From: an uncultured Cetobacterium sp.
GTDB taxonomy: Bacteria > Fusobacteriota > Fusobacteriia > Fusobacteriales > Fusobacteriaceae
DNA: 64,000 bases
Reading direction: 5' to 3'
Assembly: GCA_934085975.1 (NCBI GenBank)
Contig: CAKOHT010000005.1
Location: forward strand, 1-64,000
Position 1 is the stretch's first letter. Each line of letters opens with the position of its first letter. A program made the position numbers and the translations under genes. Of the stretch, positions 45,372-55,860 are shown piece by piece. Under the pieces are notes generated by a model. It made no database searches and was not told the origin of the DNA. It saw only the letters and a list, made by a program, of their open reading frames with translations.

Positions 45372-46937
45372 CTATTTGGCGTACTCTACAGCTCTAGTTT
45401 CTCTCAATATTGTTACTTTTATCTGTCCTGGATACTGCATTGTTTCCTCTATTCTCTTCGCTATATCTCTAGCCATCTTTGTAGCGGCATCATCCGATAC
45501 AATTTCAGGGTTTATTATAATTCTTATCTCTCTACCCGCTTGTATTGCATAAGAAGATTCAACACCGTCAAACGAAGTTGCTATCTCTTCCAGTCCCTCT
45601 AATCTCTTTAGATATGTCGACAATGTTTCTCTTCTTGCTCCCGGTCTTGAAGCCGATATCGCATCTGACGCTTGTACTAAAATAGCTTCTATACTTTCAA
45701 ATTCAACTTCATTATGATGAGCCATGACAGCATTTATAACCGCCTGTTTTTCACCAAACTTTTTCAGGAATTCTCCTCCAATTATTGCGTGAGAAGCTTC
45801 GATATCATGATCTAAAACCTTTCCTACATCATGCAAAAGTCCAGCTCTTTTTGCCAATTTAGTGTCTGCACCCAATTCAGCTGCTAAATTTGCAGCCAAT
45901 TTAGCCACTTCAATCGAATGTGTTAAAACATTTTGTCCATAACTTGTTCTATATTTTAACTTACCTAAAGTTTTAATTATTTCCATGTGCATTCCTGGAA
46001 TTCCTAACTCCAACAAAGCTTGCTCTCCAGCTTCGATAATATCTTTATCAATCTCTTTTCTAGATTTATTGACAACTTCCTCTATCTTACCAGGATGTAT
46101 TCTTCCATCATTTATAAGCTTTTCTATCGCTCTTCTAGCGACCTCTCTTTTTACTCCATCAAAACTTGATAAAACAACCGCTTCTGGAGTATCATCTATA
46201 ATTATATCTACTCCTGTTAATGCTTCTATTGTTCTAATGTTTCTTCCTTCCCTACCTATGATTCTACCCTTCATTTCATCATTTGGTAGATTTACAACCG
46301 ACACAGTAGCATCCGCAACAAATTCTGAAGAAGCTTTTCCTATCGCTGTCGATAAAATTCTCTTCGATATTCTATCTTTTTCATCCTCTAATTTATTTTC
46401 ATACTCTCTTATTGCCAAAGCAGTTTCATGAACTAAATCATCTTTTAATTTAGATATTAGCATCTCTTTAGCTTCACTTCTTGTCATTTCTGAAATTCTT
46501 TCCAAAGTTTCCTCTTGAACCTTTTTCAAATCCTCTATTTCAGTTTTTTTATTCTCTAGCTGCTGATTGATCTCTTCCAACTCCACAGCTCTGCTTTCAA
46601 CCTTCTCAATTTTAGCTTCTAGAGTTTCCTCTTTTTTAGCTAATCTCCCCTCTTTTTGTAACAACTCATTCTTCGCTACTTTTATCTCTTTTTCAGCTTC
46701 CTCTTTCATTTGATAAACTGTTTCTTTTGCCTTTATCTCTATCTCTTTGCTTTTTGCCAAAGATTCTTTCTCTGCTCTTTCTAATATCTCTTTCGCTTTT
46801 ATCTTGGCTTTTATCTTTTCATCTTCTAAATTATTAAGTTCCTCTATTTTTTTATCTATAGTAGATTTTTTATACATAACACTGAATATTATTGCAAATC
46901 CAACTATAGCTAATCCAACTCCCAATATTAAGTTCAT
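45372..46937 (-). CDS. rny: Ribonuclease Y
   Basis: 521 residues. N-terminal membrane anchor (1-20), a long Glu/Lys coiled coil (about 25-180), a KH RNA-binding domain (about 210-275, [15 protein letters not shown]) and an HD nuclease domain ([12 protein letters not shown] near 365). Starts decay of mRNA at the membrane in Gram-positive bacteria. It follows the STAS/anti-sigma pair by 22 nt on the same transcript. Confidence 0.96.
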   Translation of the reverse strand: MNLILGVGLAIVGFAIIFSVMYKKSTIDKKIEELNNLEDEKIKAKIKAKEILERAEKESLAKSKEIEIKAKETVYQMKEEAEKEIKVAKNELLQKEGRLAKKEETLEAKIEKVESRAVELEEINQQLENKKTEIEDLKKVQEETLERISEMTRSEAKEMLISKLKDDLVHETALAIREYENKLEDEKDRISKRILSTAIGKASSEFVADATVSVVNLPNDEMKGRIIGREGRNIRTIEALTGVDIIIDDTPEAVVLSSFDGVKREVARRAIEKLINDGRIHPGKIEEVVNKSRKEIDKDIIEAGEQALLELGIPGMHMEIIKTLGKLKYRTSYGQNVLTHSIEVAKLAANLAAELGADTKLAKRAGLLHDVGKVLDHDIEASHAIIGGEFLKKFGEKQAVINAVMAHHNEVEFESIEAILVQASDAISASRPGARRETLSTYLKRLEGLEEIATSFDGVESSYAIQAGREIRIIINPEIVSDDAATKMARDIAKRIEETMQYPGQIKVTILRETRAVEYAK

Positions 46938-46959
46938 TAGTCTCTCCTCTCTGTAAATA

Positions 46960-47307
46960 TTATCTAAAACTAGCTATTGCTTCCTCTTCCGTTGGATAGA
47001 TATCAAATAATTCGTCCAATCCAATCATTTCAAATATAGTTCTTATATGGTCATTTAATCCAACCAATTTTATATCTCCACCTAAATCTCTTACAACTCT
47101 TAATTTTCCTCTTAGTATACCCATAGCTAAGCTATTTATATGAACTAAGTCAGTAAAATCTATTACAAATTTATTTATATCAAGTTCTATTTGCTTTGCT
47201 ATTCTCTCTTTCAATTTTGGTGCCACCAATGCATCCAATTCTCCGCACACTTTTATTACTCTTACATCATCCACTGTTTTTTCAGTTATTTCAAAATTTG
47301 TAGTCAT
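46960..47307 (-). CDS. STAS-domain anti-sigma-factor antagonist
   Basis: 115 residues, one STAS domain ([39 protein letters not shown]). Antagonists of this type release a target protein when unphosphorylated and are switched off by phosphorylation of a Ser in the loop usually written DSSG. Here the loop reads NSLAMG, so only the first Ser remains. It is 1 nt after the kinase-like gene, the usual partner-switching pair. Confidence 0.9.
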   Translation of the reverse strand: MTTNFEITEKTVDDVRVIKVCGELDALVAPKLKERIAKQIELDINKFVIDFTDLVHINSLAMGILRGKLRVVRDLGGDIKLVGLNDHIRTIFEMIGLDELFDIYPTEEEAIASFR

Positions 47308-47308
47308 A

Positions 47309-47701
47309 TTAAACTTCCTCCTTCACTTTCTTTTCAACTTTTATTTTTGTTCCGTTAATCTTTTTTTCAACTTTAAAATTATCCGCCATAGCTCTTGCCA
47401 AAAAAAGTCCCATTCCGCCTTCGTCTTTACTAATCTTAGATTCATCAAATCCAACGCCATTATCTTCAACTACCAAGTGAATAATATCATTATTTTTTTG
47501 AAGTTCTATAATTATATCACCAGATTTATATTCGTAACCATGTTCTATAACATTTGTTGCTAACTCATCAACAATAGATAAAATTTTCATTATATCTTTT
47601 TGCTCAACTTTCTGATGCTCTAAATACGTTTTAGTCATTGCTCTAATGATAGAAAGATTTTTTAAAGAGGACGGAACATACAGCTTTATTTCATTCTGCA
47701 T
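47309..47701 (-). CDS. Anti-sigma regulatory factor (GHKL serine kinase)
   Basis: 130 residues. HATPase_c fold with N box SIVDELATNVIEHGY, G1 VEDNGVGF and G2 GGMGLFLARAMAD. RsbW/SpoIIAB-type proteins bind a sigma factor and phosphorylate their STAS antagonist. No sigma-factor gene is adjacent. Between a lipoprotein gene (4 nt upstream) and the STAS gene. Confidence 0.9.
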   Translation of the reverse strand: MQNEIKLYVPSSLKNLSIIRAMTKTYLEHQKVEQKDIMKILSIVDELATNVIEHGYEYKSGDIIIELQKNNDIIHLVVEDNGVGFDESKISKDEGGMGLFLARAMADNFKVEKKINGTKIKVEKKVKEEV

Positions 47702-47705
47702 TTTT

Positions 47706-48092
47706 TCACCTTCTCTCTGTAAATTTGGTTATTTTCCAATCACCATTTGAATATTTATACTCTACATTAAAATAAAGCACTTCTTCACCAAACCTAATTC
47801 CTATGGTATTTTCACCCAAATTTTTGGAAACTTCTGGTTTTGTAAAGTAGAACTTTACTTTGGACAAGTCATATTCCGAAAGTTTATTTATAGCATATCT
47901 CTCACTAAATGAAACGTCTAAACTCTCTTTTAAACTTATCACACTGTTCACCTGTAAATCTTTTTGAATAAGCTCCAATTTAGATACTAACTTTTCGTCA
48001 ATATTTGATAAATTTTCATTATATCTTTTATCTGAATTTGAACAAGAAGCAGTCAAAATAACTAAAAATATAACATAAATCTTCTTTATCAT
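47706..48092 (-). CDS. Small lipoprotein
   Basis: 128 residues. Signal peptide ending in lipobox LTASC (Cys17), so it is probably lipid-anchored in the envelope. The rest is soluble with a C-terminal beta-rich part (VLYFNVEYKYSNGDWKITKF) recalling small DUF4878-like folds. No family named. First gene of the operon with the anti-sigma kinase, STAS and rny, so it could be the envelope sensor of that switch (inference). Confidence 0.8.
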   Translation of the reverse strand: MIKKIYVIFLVILTASCSNSDKRYNENLSNIDEKLVSKLELIQKDLQVNSVISLKESLDVSFSERYAINKLSEYDLSKVKFYFTKPEVSKNLGENTIGIRFGEEVLYFNVEYKYSNGDWKITKFTERR

Positions 48093-48123
48093 TCAACACT
48101 TCCTTTTAAAGCTTTTCTGTACA

Positions 48124-48152
48124 ATAATACCATACGAATACTTTTTTATCAA
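48124..48152 (-). promoter_or_regulatory. Promoter of the lipoprotein-kinase-STAS-rny operon
   Basis: TTGATA (48147-48152), 17-nt spacer and TATTAT (48124-48129) on the minus strand, about 30 nt before the lipoprotein start codon. Confidence 0.72.
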
Positions 48153-48199
48153 GACTATTATTTTCAGTAATTTTATAAAATAATATACTAGTTAAAGCA

Positions 48200-49096
48200 T
48201 TATAAGGTATTAAACCTCTGTAAAATATCTGAAAGTATTTCATCTTGGGTCATTTTATCCAAGTCGTACCAAATATATTCATGATCATTTTTAAACCATG
48301 TAAACTGTCTCTTAGCATAATTTCTTGAATTCTTCTTTATTAACTCTTTGGCTTCCTCTAAAGTTATCTCTTTATTTAGGTACGAAATTAATTCCGAATA
48401 GCCTATAATATTTATTTTTTTTAACACATCTCCATATTTTTTATAAAGAGATTTCACCTCTTCTAAAAGTCCATTTTCCATCATCATCTCTACCCTTAGA
48501 TTTATTCTATCATATAGATGTTTTCTATCTCTTTCTAGAGCAACTTTTAAGAATTTAAAACTATTTCCTTTGATATTTTTTTTAGATAAAACCGAAAACT
48601 TCTCTCCAGTTTGATAGAATACCTCCACAGCTCTTTCAACTCTTCTTTTATTATTCGGATGAATATTTTCCGCACTTTCTAGATCAATCTCTTTCAATAT
48701 TTCAAAAAGTTTCTCTCCATCTATTTTCATCAATTGTTCTCTTATAACTAAATCACTCTCTGGTAGAGCAGAAAGCCCCCTCACTACCGAATCTATATAA
48801 AGTCCTGTTCCTCCAACCAATAAAACATTTCTATCACTACGAGTTTTCAATAACTCATCTACTTTTCTTTGATAATCACCAACACTATATTTTTTTATGG
48901 GCTGAACAAAATCTATCATATGGTGCACAACTCCTTGCATCTCATCTGCAGTTATTTTAGCAGTTCCTATGTTTAGTCCCTCATACACCTGTGCTGAATC
49001 TGCTGAGATAATTTCAGCATTTAAAGCTTTTGCCAGTTTTATTGATAACTCTGTTTTCCCTACTCCAGTGGGTCCAGCTATAACTATCCCTTTCAA
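48200..49096 (-). CDS. miaA: tRNA dimethylallyltransferase
   Basis: 298 residues. Transfers the dimethylallyl group to A37 of tRNAs reading UNN codons. P-loop GPTGVGKT at 8-15, ISADSAQVYEGLNIGTAKI, and the C-terminal NYAKRQFTWFK. It starts with TTG, 5 nt behind AGAGGTG; no ATG fits. The dimethylallyl donor comes from the MEP pathway (dxs, ispH). Confidence 0.95.
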   Translation of the reverse strand: MKGIVIAGPTGVGKTELSIKLAKALNAEIISADSAQVYEGLNIGTAKITADEMQGVVHHMIDFVQPIKKYSVGDYQRKVDELLKTRSDRNVLLVGGTGLYIDSVVRGLSALPESDLVIREQLMKIDGEKLFEILKEIDLESAENIHPNNKRRVERAVEVFYQTGEKFSVLSKKNIKGNSFKFLKVALERDRKHLYDRINLRVEMMMENGLLEEVKSLYKKYGDVLKKINIIGYSELISYLNKEITLEEAKELIKKNSRNYAKRQFTWFKNDHEYIWYDLDKMTQDEILSDILQRFNTL

Positions 49097-49122
49097 TTTT
49101 TCACCTCTAAAATATTTTAATA

Positions 49123-49153
49123 GATAAAAAAGCTGAACCTAATAGCTCAGCTT
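49123..49153 (-). terminator. Intrinsic terminator after obg
   Basis: 7-bp stem AAGCTGA/TCAGCTT with a 10-nt loop followed by TTTTTA on the minus strand. 16 nt past the obg stop codon, before miaA. Confidence 0.82.
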
Positions 49154-49169
49154 AACAAACAACTCTTCA

Positions 49170-50471
<1,302 letters not shown>

Positions 50472-50526
50472 TTATATTCAATCTATAATATAAAAATCCA
50501 ATTCATTTCAATGCGTTAATTGTTAT

Positions 50527-50555
50527 ATTCTACACCTTTTTCTAATATTTTGCAA
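50527..50555 (-). promoter_or_regulatory. Probable promoter of obg
   Basis: TTGCAA (50550-50555), 17-nt spacer and TAGAAT (50527-50532) on the minus strand, about 70 nt before the obg start codon in the gap divergent to aroC. Confidence 0.55.
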
Positions 50556-50642
50556 TTAATTTTACTATGTTTTTGTTTAATATTTCTTATGTTTTATGAT
50601 AAAATTAAATTATATAGATTATTTCAATTTAAGGAGGATTTT

Positions 50643-51656
50643 ATGAATAGTTTTGGTTCTCTTTTTAGAGTACATATTTATGGAGAATCTCATGGTTCTG
50701 GTATTGGAGTTTTAATTGACGGTGTTCCATCAGGCATAAAACTCACTCTTGAGGATTTCACCATAGACCTTTCCAAAAGAAAATCTGGAAAACTTGGTAC
50801 CACTCCCAGAAAAGAGGATGATATTCCCAAAATTATCTCAGGAGTTTTTAACAATTTTACAACTGGTGCCCCTATAAATATTTTTTTTGAAAATAAAAAC
50901 ACTGACTCTAAAGTTTATACTGATTTCAAATCACATCCTAGACCTGGACATGCTGATTTCTCTGCAACTGAAAAGTATTCTGGGTTTAATGATATTCGTG
51001 GTGGTGGTCATTTTTCAGGTAGGCTAACATTGGGGCTTGTCGCTGCTGGGGTTATTGCAAAAAAAATTTTAAATAATGTTATTTTTTCTAGTGAGATTGA
51101 ATCAATCGGTCTTTTAGATAAAACTAAATTTAGTGAAAAGTTGGAAAACTACCTTATTGAGACTAGAAACTCCGGTGATTCTCTAGGAGGTACAATCTCT
51201 TTAACCATTAAAAATATTCCAATTGGTTTAGGAGAGCCCTTTTTTGGTTCCACTGAATCTGTTATTTCATCTATACTTTTTTCAATTCCTGGAATTAAAG
51301 GAGTTGAATTTGGAGCTGGTTTTAAAGGAACTGAATTTTTAGGTAGCAAATTTAATGATTGTTTTATTGATAAAAATGGGAAAACTTCGTCTAATAATAA
51401 TGGAGGGATTAACGGAGGAATTACAAATGGTAATGATATCTTTCTAAAAGTTGCAGTCAAACCGACCTCTAGCATTTTTAAAGCACAAGAAACTTTTAAC
51501 TTTAAAGAGGGAAGTATTCAAACTTTAAAAATTAACGGTAGACATGATGTTGCATTTCTTCTTAGAGTTCCCATCATTTTAGAAAATTCTGTGGCTATCG
51601 CCCTCGCAGATTTATATCTGCAAAATACAAAAGTATTTTTTAATTTAGGAGGATAA
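50643..51656 (+). CDS. aroC: Chorismate synthase
   Basis: 337 residues, at the short end for the family. Makes chorismate from EPSP using reduced FMN. Starts SFGSLFRVHIYGESHG, with SHPRPGHADFSA, RGGGHFSGR and GRHDVAF. The frame is open upstream to 50520, but the AAGGAGG site 5 nt before the ATG at 50643 fixes the start. First gene of a plus-strand run with dCMP deaminase. No other aro genes are near. Confidence 0.95.
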   Translation: MNSFGSLFRVHIYGESHGSGIGVLIDGVPSGIKLTLEDFTIDLSKRKSGKLGTTPRKEDDIPKIISGVFNNFTTGAPINIFFENKNTDSKVYTDFKSHPRPGHADFSATEKYSGFNDIRGGGHFSGRLTLGLVAAGVIAKKILNNVIFSSEIESIGLLDKTKFSEKLENYLIETRNSGDSLGGTISLTIKNIPIGLGEPFFGSTESVISSILFSIPGIKGVEFGAGFKGTEFLGSKFNDCFIDKNGKTSSNNNGGINGGITNGNDIFLKVAVKPTSSIFKAQETFNFKEGSIQTLKINGRHDVAFLLRVPIILENSVAIALADLYLQNTKVFFNLGG

Positions 51657-51657
51657 A

Positions 51658-52149
51658 ATGTCAAAAAGAGCTGATTATATCGATTGGGATGAATATTTCA
51701 TGGGAGTAGCAATTCTCTCCGCAAAACGTAGCAAAGATCCCGGGACACAAGTTGGAGCATGTATTGTAACTTCTGATAGAAGAATTGTCGGTGTTGGCTA
51801 TAATGGTCTCCCTGCCGGATGTTCTGATGATGAATTTCCTTGGGATAGGGAGGGGGATTTTTTAAATAGTAAATATGCATATGTTTGTCATGCCGAATTA
51901 AATGCTATCTTGAATAGCACTAAAAATTTAAAAGGATGTACTATTTATGTTGACCTTTTCCCGTGTAATGAGTGTGCTAAAAGTATTATTCAAAGTGGAA
52001 TAAGTGAAATAGTTTATCTCTCAGATAAATACGACAACACCGACTCTAATATAGCCTCTAAAAAACTTTTAAACGCTGCTAACATCAAATTAAGACAACT
52101 AGATCCCAAATTTGATGAACTTATTTTAAACTTCAGAAAAAATGGATAG
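51658..52149 (+). CDS. dCMP deaminase (ComEB-like)
   Basis: 163 residues. Zinc cytidine/deoxycytidylate deaminase with HAELNAI (His and catalytic Glu near 80) and PCNECAK (two Cys near 105). Turns dCMP to dUMP for dTMP synthesis. It has the early GVGYNGLPAGCSDDEFPW substrate loop. 1 nt after aroC, with AGGAGG overlapping the aroC end. Confidence 0.94.
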   Translation: MSKRADYIDWDEYFMGVAILSAKRSKDPGTQVGACIVTSDRRIVGVGYNGLPAGCSDDEFPWDREGDFLNSKYAYVCHAELNAILNSTKNLKGCTIYVDLFPCNECAKSIIQSGISEIVYLSDKYDNTDSNIASKKLLNAANIKLRQLDPKFDELILNFRKNG

Positions 52150-52160
52150 GAGGTATTTAT

Positions 52161-52790
52161 ATGAATACTACATTAACGAGATTGGAGGAATGGATCAACT
52201 CCATGACACACTACTTTGGTGCTATCTTAGCCCTTATTGGTACTGGTGCTCTTTTAGTCCACTCTTTAAACACAGGCAATATCGGTTATATTATCGGTTC
52301 TATGGTGTTTTGTTTTTCACTTATTTTACTCTACACAATGTCTGGAACTTACCATATACTTTATGTTGGAAAAATTAAGAAAATTTTTAAAATTCTTGAT
52401 CATTCAGCTATATATATTTTGATATCTGGATCTTATACTCCATATCTTCTTGGGGTTTTCGACGGAACCACCAAGTGGATTCTTTTCTTTATTCAATGGG
52501 GAATGACTCTTTTAGGAATCCTTTTTAAAGTTTTCTTCGTCGGCAGATTTAACTTTGTTTCTACTCTAATCTATCTTTTTATGGGATGGATGGTCATGTT
52601 TGTATTTAAAGATTTACAACTACTTGCTTCCCCACTGTCTCTGAAACTTTTAATTTTTGGCGGAGTTAGTTACTCTGTTGGTACTATTTTTTATCTGATG
52701 AAAAATAAAAAATTTGCTCATGGCATTTGGCATCTTTTTGTTTTAGCAGGTAGCGTTTTTAATTATTTTTCAGTATATTTTTTAATATAA
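52161..52790 (+). CDS. Hemolysin III-family (PAQR) membrane protein
   Basis: 209 residues, seven hydrophobic segments. Family motifs THYFGAILALIG near 16, SGTYHILYV near 70, LDHSAIYILISGSYTPYLL, and HGIWHLFVLAGS near 192, holding the conserved His residues. The family's role is unclear (YqfA-like). Between dCMP deaminase and a MATE pump. Confidence 0.9.
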   Translation: MNTTLTRLEEWINSMTHYFGAILALIGTGALLVHSLNTGNIGYIIGSMVFCFSLILLYTMSGTYHILYVGKIKKIFKILDHSAIYILISGSYTPYLLGVFDGTTKWILFFIQWGMTLLGILFKVFFVGRFNFVSTLIYLFMGWMVMFVFKDLQLLASPLSLKLLIFGGVSYSVGTIFYLMKNKKFAHGIWHLFVLAGSVFNYFSVYFLI

Positions 52791-52811
52791 TATTTTTATA
52801 GGGGGAGCATT

Positions 52812-54149
52812 TTGCAAGATTTAAGTTTGAAGTTCGAGAAGCAAAGCATCTTAACCACCATTTTAAAGTTTAGCATACCGTCATCACTTGGTGCCATTAT
52901 AGGTATGCTTTGTGTTTTAACTGATAGATACTTCATCGGTCAAGTAGCTGGAAGAGAGGGCATGGCAGCCATTGCCCTTGTTTTCCCCTACGCCATGATT
53001 ATAAATAGTTTCAATTTCGCATTTTCTGGAATAGCTATTATAATCGGAGTCAAATTAGGCTCTCAAGATAGAGAAGGAGCTGAAAGAGTTTTATGTACTG
53101 GATTTTTATGGATTTTTATTATGGGAACTCTTCTGTCACTTTTTTTATTTATTTTTAATATTCCAATTCTAAAAATTTTAGGAGCTACCTCTTCCAATAT
53201 GGTATCAGCCATGGAATACACAAATTTTTTAATACCCATTGCCACTTTTCAAATAATTTTAGGACAAAGTACTCTCGTGAGAGGGATTGGAGATTCCGTT
53301 ACTGCTATGGGAGTGAATATTTTTACAGGCATTTTCAATGTTGTCTTAGACTATCTCTTTATTATTAAATTTGATATGGGAATTGGAGGAGCCGCATTGG
53401 CTACTTTAATATCTACAGCTTTAAGTGCTTTTTATGTTATTTTTTATTTTTTCAAATCAGATGTCATTACATTTTCAAAACAATACTTCTCTCTCGATTT
53501 TAAAATCTTAAAAGAAATTTTTAAAATAGGAAGTCCTCGTTTTTATAACCAACTTCTACAATCTTCAGTTATTACTGTCACAAATAGACAAGCTGGAGTT
53601 TACGGAGGTGACATTGCCACCGCTGCAATTGGGATTATTTCAATCTGCAGAAGTGTTATGAATACAAGTTTACAAGGATTTAATCAGAGAACTGCGGCTA
53701 TTATATCGTATACCTTTGGTTCTAAAAATTATGAACGTGTGAAGGAAGTTCTAAAAATACAACTTTATACAGTTATTAGTGTCTCAACTATCTTGGTTTT
53801 TCTCATGCTTTTCAACACTGAAAAAATAGTTTCTTTTTTTATAAAAAATGACCCTCCTCTAGTTGAATTTACAGTTTCTGCTATGAGATTAAATCTCTTT
53901 TTAATGCCTTTTACAGCTATATTTTTAGCGTGTAATAACTTTTTTCAATCTATTAAAGATAGTATTATAGCTACCAGATTTTTTATGTTAAGAATTATTA
54001 TTTTAAACATACCCCTTGTTTATATTCTGGGATATTTCTTCAAAGAGATTGGTGTTTGGTTAGCATTTCCAATATCTGATACACTAGTAGCTGTAGTCAT
54101 GTTCTTTTTAACAATAAAAAAAGTGAGAAAGATATCATCTGACAATTGA
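52812..54149 (+). CDS. MATE-family multidrug/cation efflux protein
   Basis: 445 residues, about 12 membrane segments in two repeats (SSLGAIIGMLCVLTDRYFIGQ early; GSPRFYNQLLQSSVIT in the second half). Exports drugs or metabolites using Na+ or H+. It starts with TTG, 4 nt behind GGGGGAG. Its stop overlaps the -35 of the ssrA promoter. Confidence 0.93.
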   Translation: MQDLSLKFEKQSILTTILKFSIPSSLGAIIGMLCVLTDRYFIGQVAGREGMAAIALVFPYAMIINSFNFAFSGIAIIIGVKLGSQDREGAERVLCTGFLWIFIMGTLLSLFLFIFNIPILKILGATSSNMVSAMEYTNFLIPIATFQIILGQSTLVRGIGDSVTAMGVNIFTGIFNVVLDYLFIIKFDMGIGGAALATLISTALSAFYVIFYFFKSDVITFSKQYFSLDFKILKEIFKIGSPRFYNQLLQSSVITVTNRQAGVYGGDIATAAIGIISICRSVMNTSLQGFNQRTAAIISYTFGSKNYERVKEVLKIQLYTVISVSTILVFLMLFNTEKIVSFFIKNDPPLVEFTVSAMRLNLFLMPFTAIFLACNNFFQSIKDSIIATRFFMLRIIILNIPLVYILGYFFKEIGVWLAFPISDTLVAVVMFFLTIKKVRKISSDN

Positions 54150-54174
54150 GTTTAAAGAAAATTTGTGTTATAAT
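54146..54174 (+). promoter_or_regulatory. Promoter of ssrA
   Basis: TTGAGT (54146-54151), 17-nt spacer, TATAAT (54169-54174). A second TATAAT lies at 54179-54184, ten bases before the mature 5' end, so the exact start could differ. Confidence 0.7.
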
Positions 54175-54193
54175 AATCTATAATTTAATAATT

Positions 54194-54542
54194 GGGGATG
54201 CAAAGGTTTCGACAGGGTTGTGAGGTTATAGGTAGCAGGCCAGATTGATCGCTGTGAGAGATCAACTCATCGTTTAGATGGAAACAGAAATTACGCTTTA
54301 GCTGCATAATGTCAGCTCACCTCTGAACACTCTCTTCTGTAGGAGGGTTCAATCAAGGTGTCACTTAAAATACAGATTACCCTAGACAATTTCTCTAAGT
54401 TATAGGGGACATTTTAGAGGATAGCTTTAGTTAGCCCTGTTTGCGGGAGTAACTGTCGCGAATTCAAATAGCAGACTAAGCTTGTAGAAGCTTATGGCGC
54501 TTGCAATTTTGGACACGGGTTCGATTCCCGTCATCTCCACCA
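54194..54542 (+). ncRNA. ssrA: tmRNA (transfer-messenger RNA)
   Basis: 349 nt. The 5' end GGGGATGCAAAGGTTTCGAC pairs with the tRNA-like 3' end CATCTCC-ACCA, with a T arm CGGG-TTCGATT-CCCG. The tag reading frame is at 54280-54309: resume codon GGA after TAGAT, tag peptide GNRNYALAA and TAA. It frees stalled ribosomes with SmpB (20905) and marks the product for proteolysis. CCA is encoded. Confidence 0.97.
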
Positions 54543-54579
54543 ATGAAAATTTACTAACTGATAATCGGTTTTGAAATTT

Positions 54580-54614
54580 AAATAGCAGTCTGTTTCTTGC
54601 AGACTGCTATTTTT
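54580..54614 (+). terminator. Bidirectional terminator after ssrA and rlmI
   Basis: 13-bp stem AAATAGCAGTCTG/CAGACTGCTATTT with a 7-nt loop and T/A tracts on both sides, between converging ssrA and the methyltransferase gene. Confidence 0.93.
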
Positions 54615-54617
54615 ACT

Positions 54618-55784
54618 TTAAATTATTCTTACTAAAAACCCTTTTAAATACTCAGTTTCAGGAACTGCTACCGAGATTGGATGGCACGGACTTTGGTGCA
54701 ATTGATTCACTATCACAGCTTTTACTCCGGCATCCTTAATAGCATATGCCAAAGCCATTCTTAAATCTGTACTTGTGACAGCTCCACTACAACTATAAAT
54801 CGAAAGTAAACCACCTTTTTTTGTGAGTCTTATCCCATTTAAAATTATATCTTTGTACGCTTTTAAAGCTTTATCTAAATCTCTTCTGTTAGGAGCTAAT
54901 TTTGGCGGATCTAAGTTCACAATATCCCATTGACATTCCTCTTTTATTAACTCTCTTAAAACATTGAATATATTTCCCTTAATAAATTCAACATTTTTAT
55001 AGTCGCTTAAATTTTTTCTGGCAACATTTAAAACATCTTCACTAGCATCTATTAGAGTCGACGAATTTGCTCCATTTACCATAGCATGAAGTGAAAAACC
55101 TCCCGTATAGCTACACACATCTAAAAAATCTTTATCCTTCGATAGAGACCCCATCAAAAGTCTACTCTCTCTTTGATCCGAGTAAAATCCTGTTTTTTGT
55201 CCTTTTAAGTCTATGGTGAACTTAGCATCCCCTTCAAAAATTTCAATCTCATCTGGAACTTCACCAAAAAGAACTCCTGAAATTTCAGGAAGACCTTCCA
55301 GTCTTCTTCCATCCCCCTCACTCTTCTCATATATTCCCTTCACTTTTGGAATCTCTTTTTTCAAAGCTTCAATTAAAAATCCTTTATCTTTTTCCATACC
55401 TAAAGTTGAAGCCTGAACCACTAAGTAATCTCCAAAACGATCCACTATAACTCCTGGTAGCAAATCCGATTCACTATGGATTAATCTATAGCCATCACTA
55501 TCAATATTTATCATTTTTCTTAAAGCATATGCTTCCCTTACTTTCTCAGAATACCAATTTAAATCTATTTTTTTATCAACATCTTTTTCCAACATACGTA
55601 CCATAATTTTTGAATTTTTATTGTAATGACCATACCCAATAAACTCCTTCTTCCAATTGTACACCTCTACAACCGAACCTGCTTCCGGATTTCCTTCTAT
55701 TTTTTCTACCGCTCCAGAATACATCCAAGGATGACCACTCTGCCACATTTTTTCTCTATCTTTTTTTATAAAGATTTTACTCAC
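54618..55784 (-). CDS. rlmI: RlmI-type 23S rRNA m5C methyltransferase
   Basis: 388 residues. N-terminal PUA domain (HPWMYSGAVEKIEG, about 18-80), an RlmI-like middle and a SAM methyltransferase (FLDVCSYTGGFSLHAM near 218, NLDPPKLAP near 292, with a Cys in SCSGAV). Likely methylates C1962 of 23S rRNA; the exact target is not provable here. GTG start, 8 nt behind AAAAGGAC. Confidence 0.9.
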   Translation of the reverse strand: MSKIFIKKDREKMWQSGHPWMYSGAVEKIEGNPEAGSVVEVYNWKKEFIGYGHYNKNSKIMVRMLEKDVDKKIDLNWYSEKVREAYALRKMINIDSDGYRLIHSESDLLPGVIVDRFGDYLVVQASTLGMEKDKGFLIEALKKEIPKVKGIYEKSEGDGRRLEGLPEISGVLFGEVPDEIEIFEGDAKFTIDLKGQKTGFYSDQRESRLLMGSLSKDKDFLDVCSYTGGFSLHAMVNGANSSTLIDASEDVLNVARKNLSDYKNVEFIKGNIFNVLRELIKEECQWDIVNLDPPKLAPNRRDLDKALKAYKDIILNGIRLTKKGGLLSIYSCSGAVTSTDLRMALAYAIKDAGVKAVIVNQLHQSPCHPISVAVPETEYLKGFLVRII

Positions 55785-55860
55785 TTTTTCACGTCCTTTT
55801 AGTTTTTAAAAAAACTAATATATTATATTACATAATATAACTATATCTAAAAAAATACAA

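Noticed and set aside
50520..50642. N-terminal extension of aroC
   Set aside because: The segment is hydrophobic and not part of chorismate synthase; AAGGAGG directly precedes the ATG at 50643.
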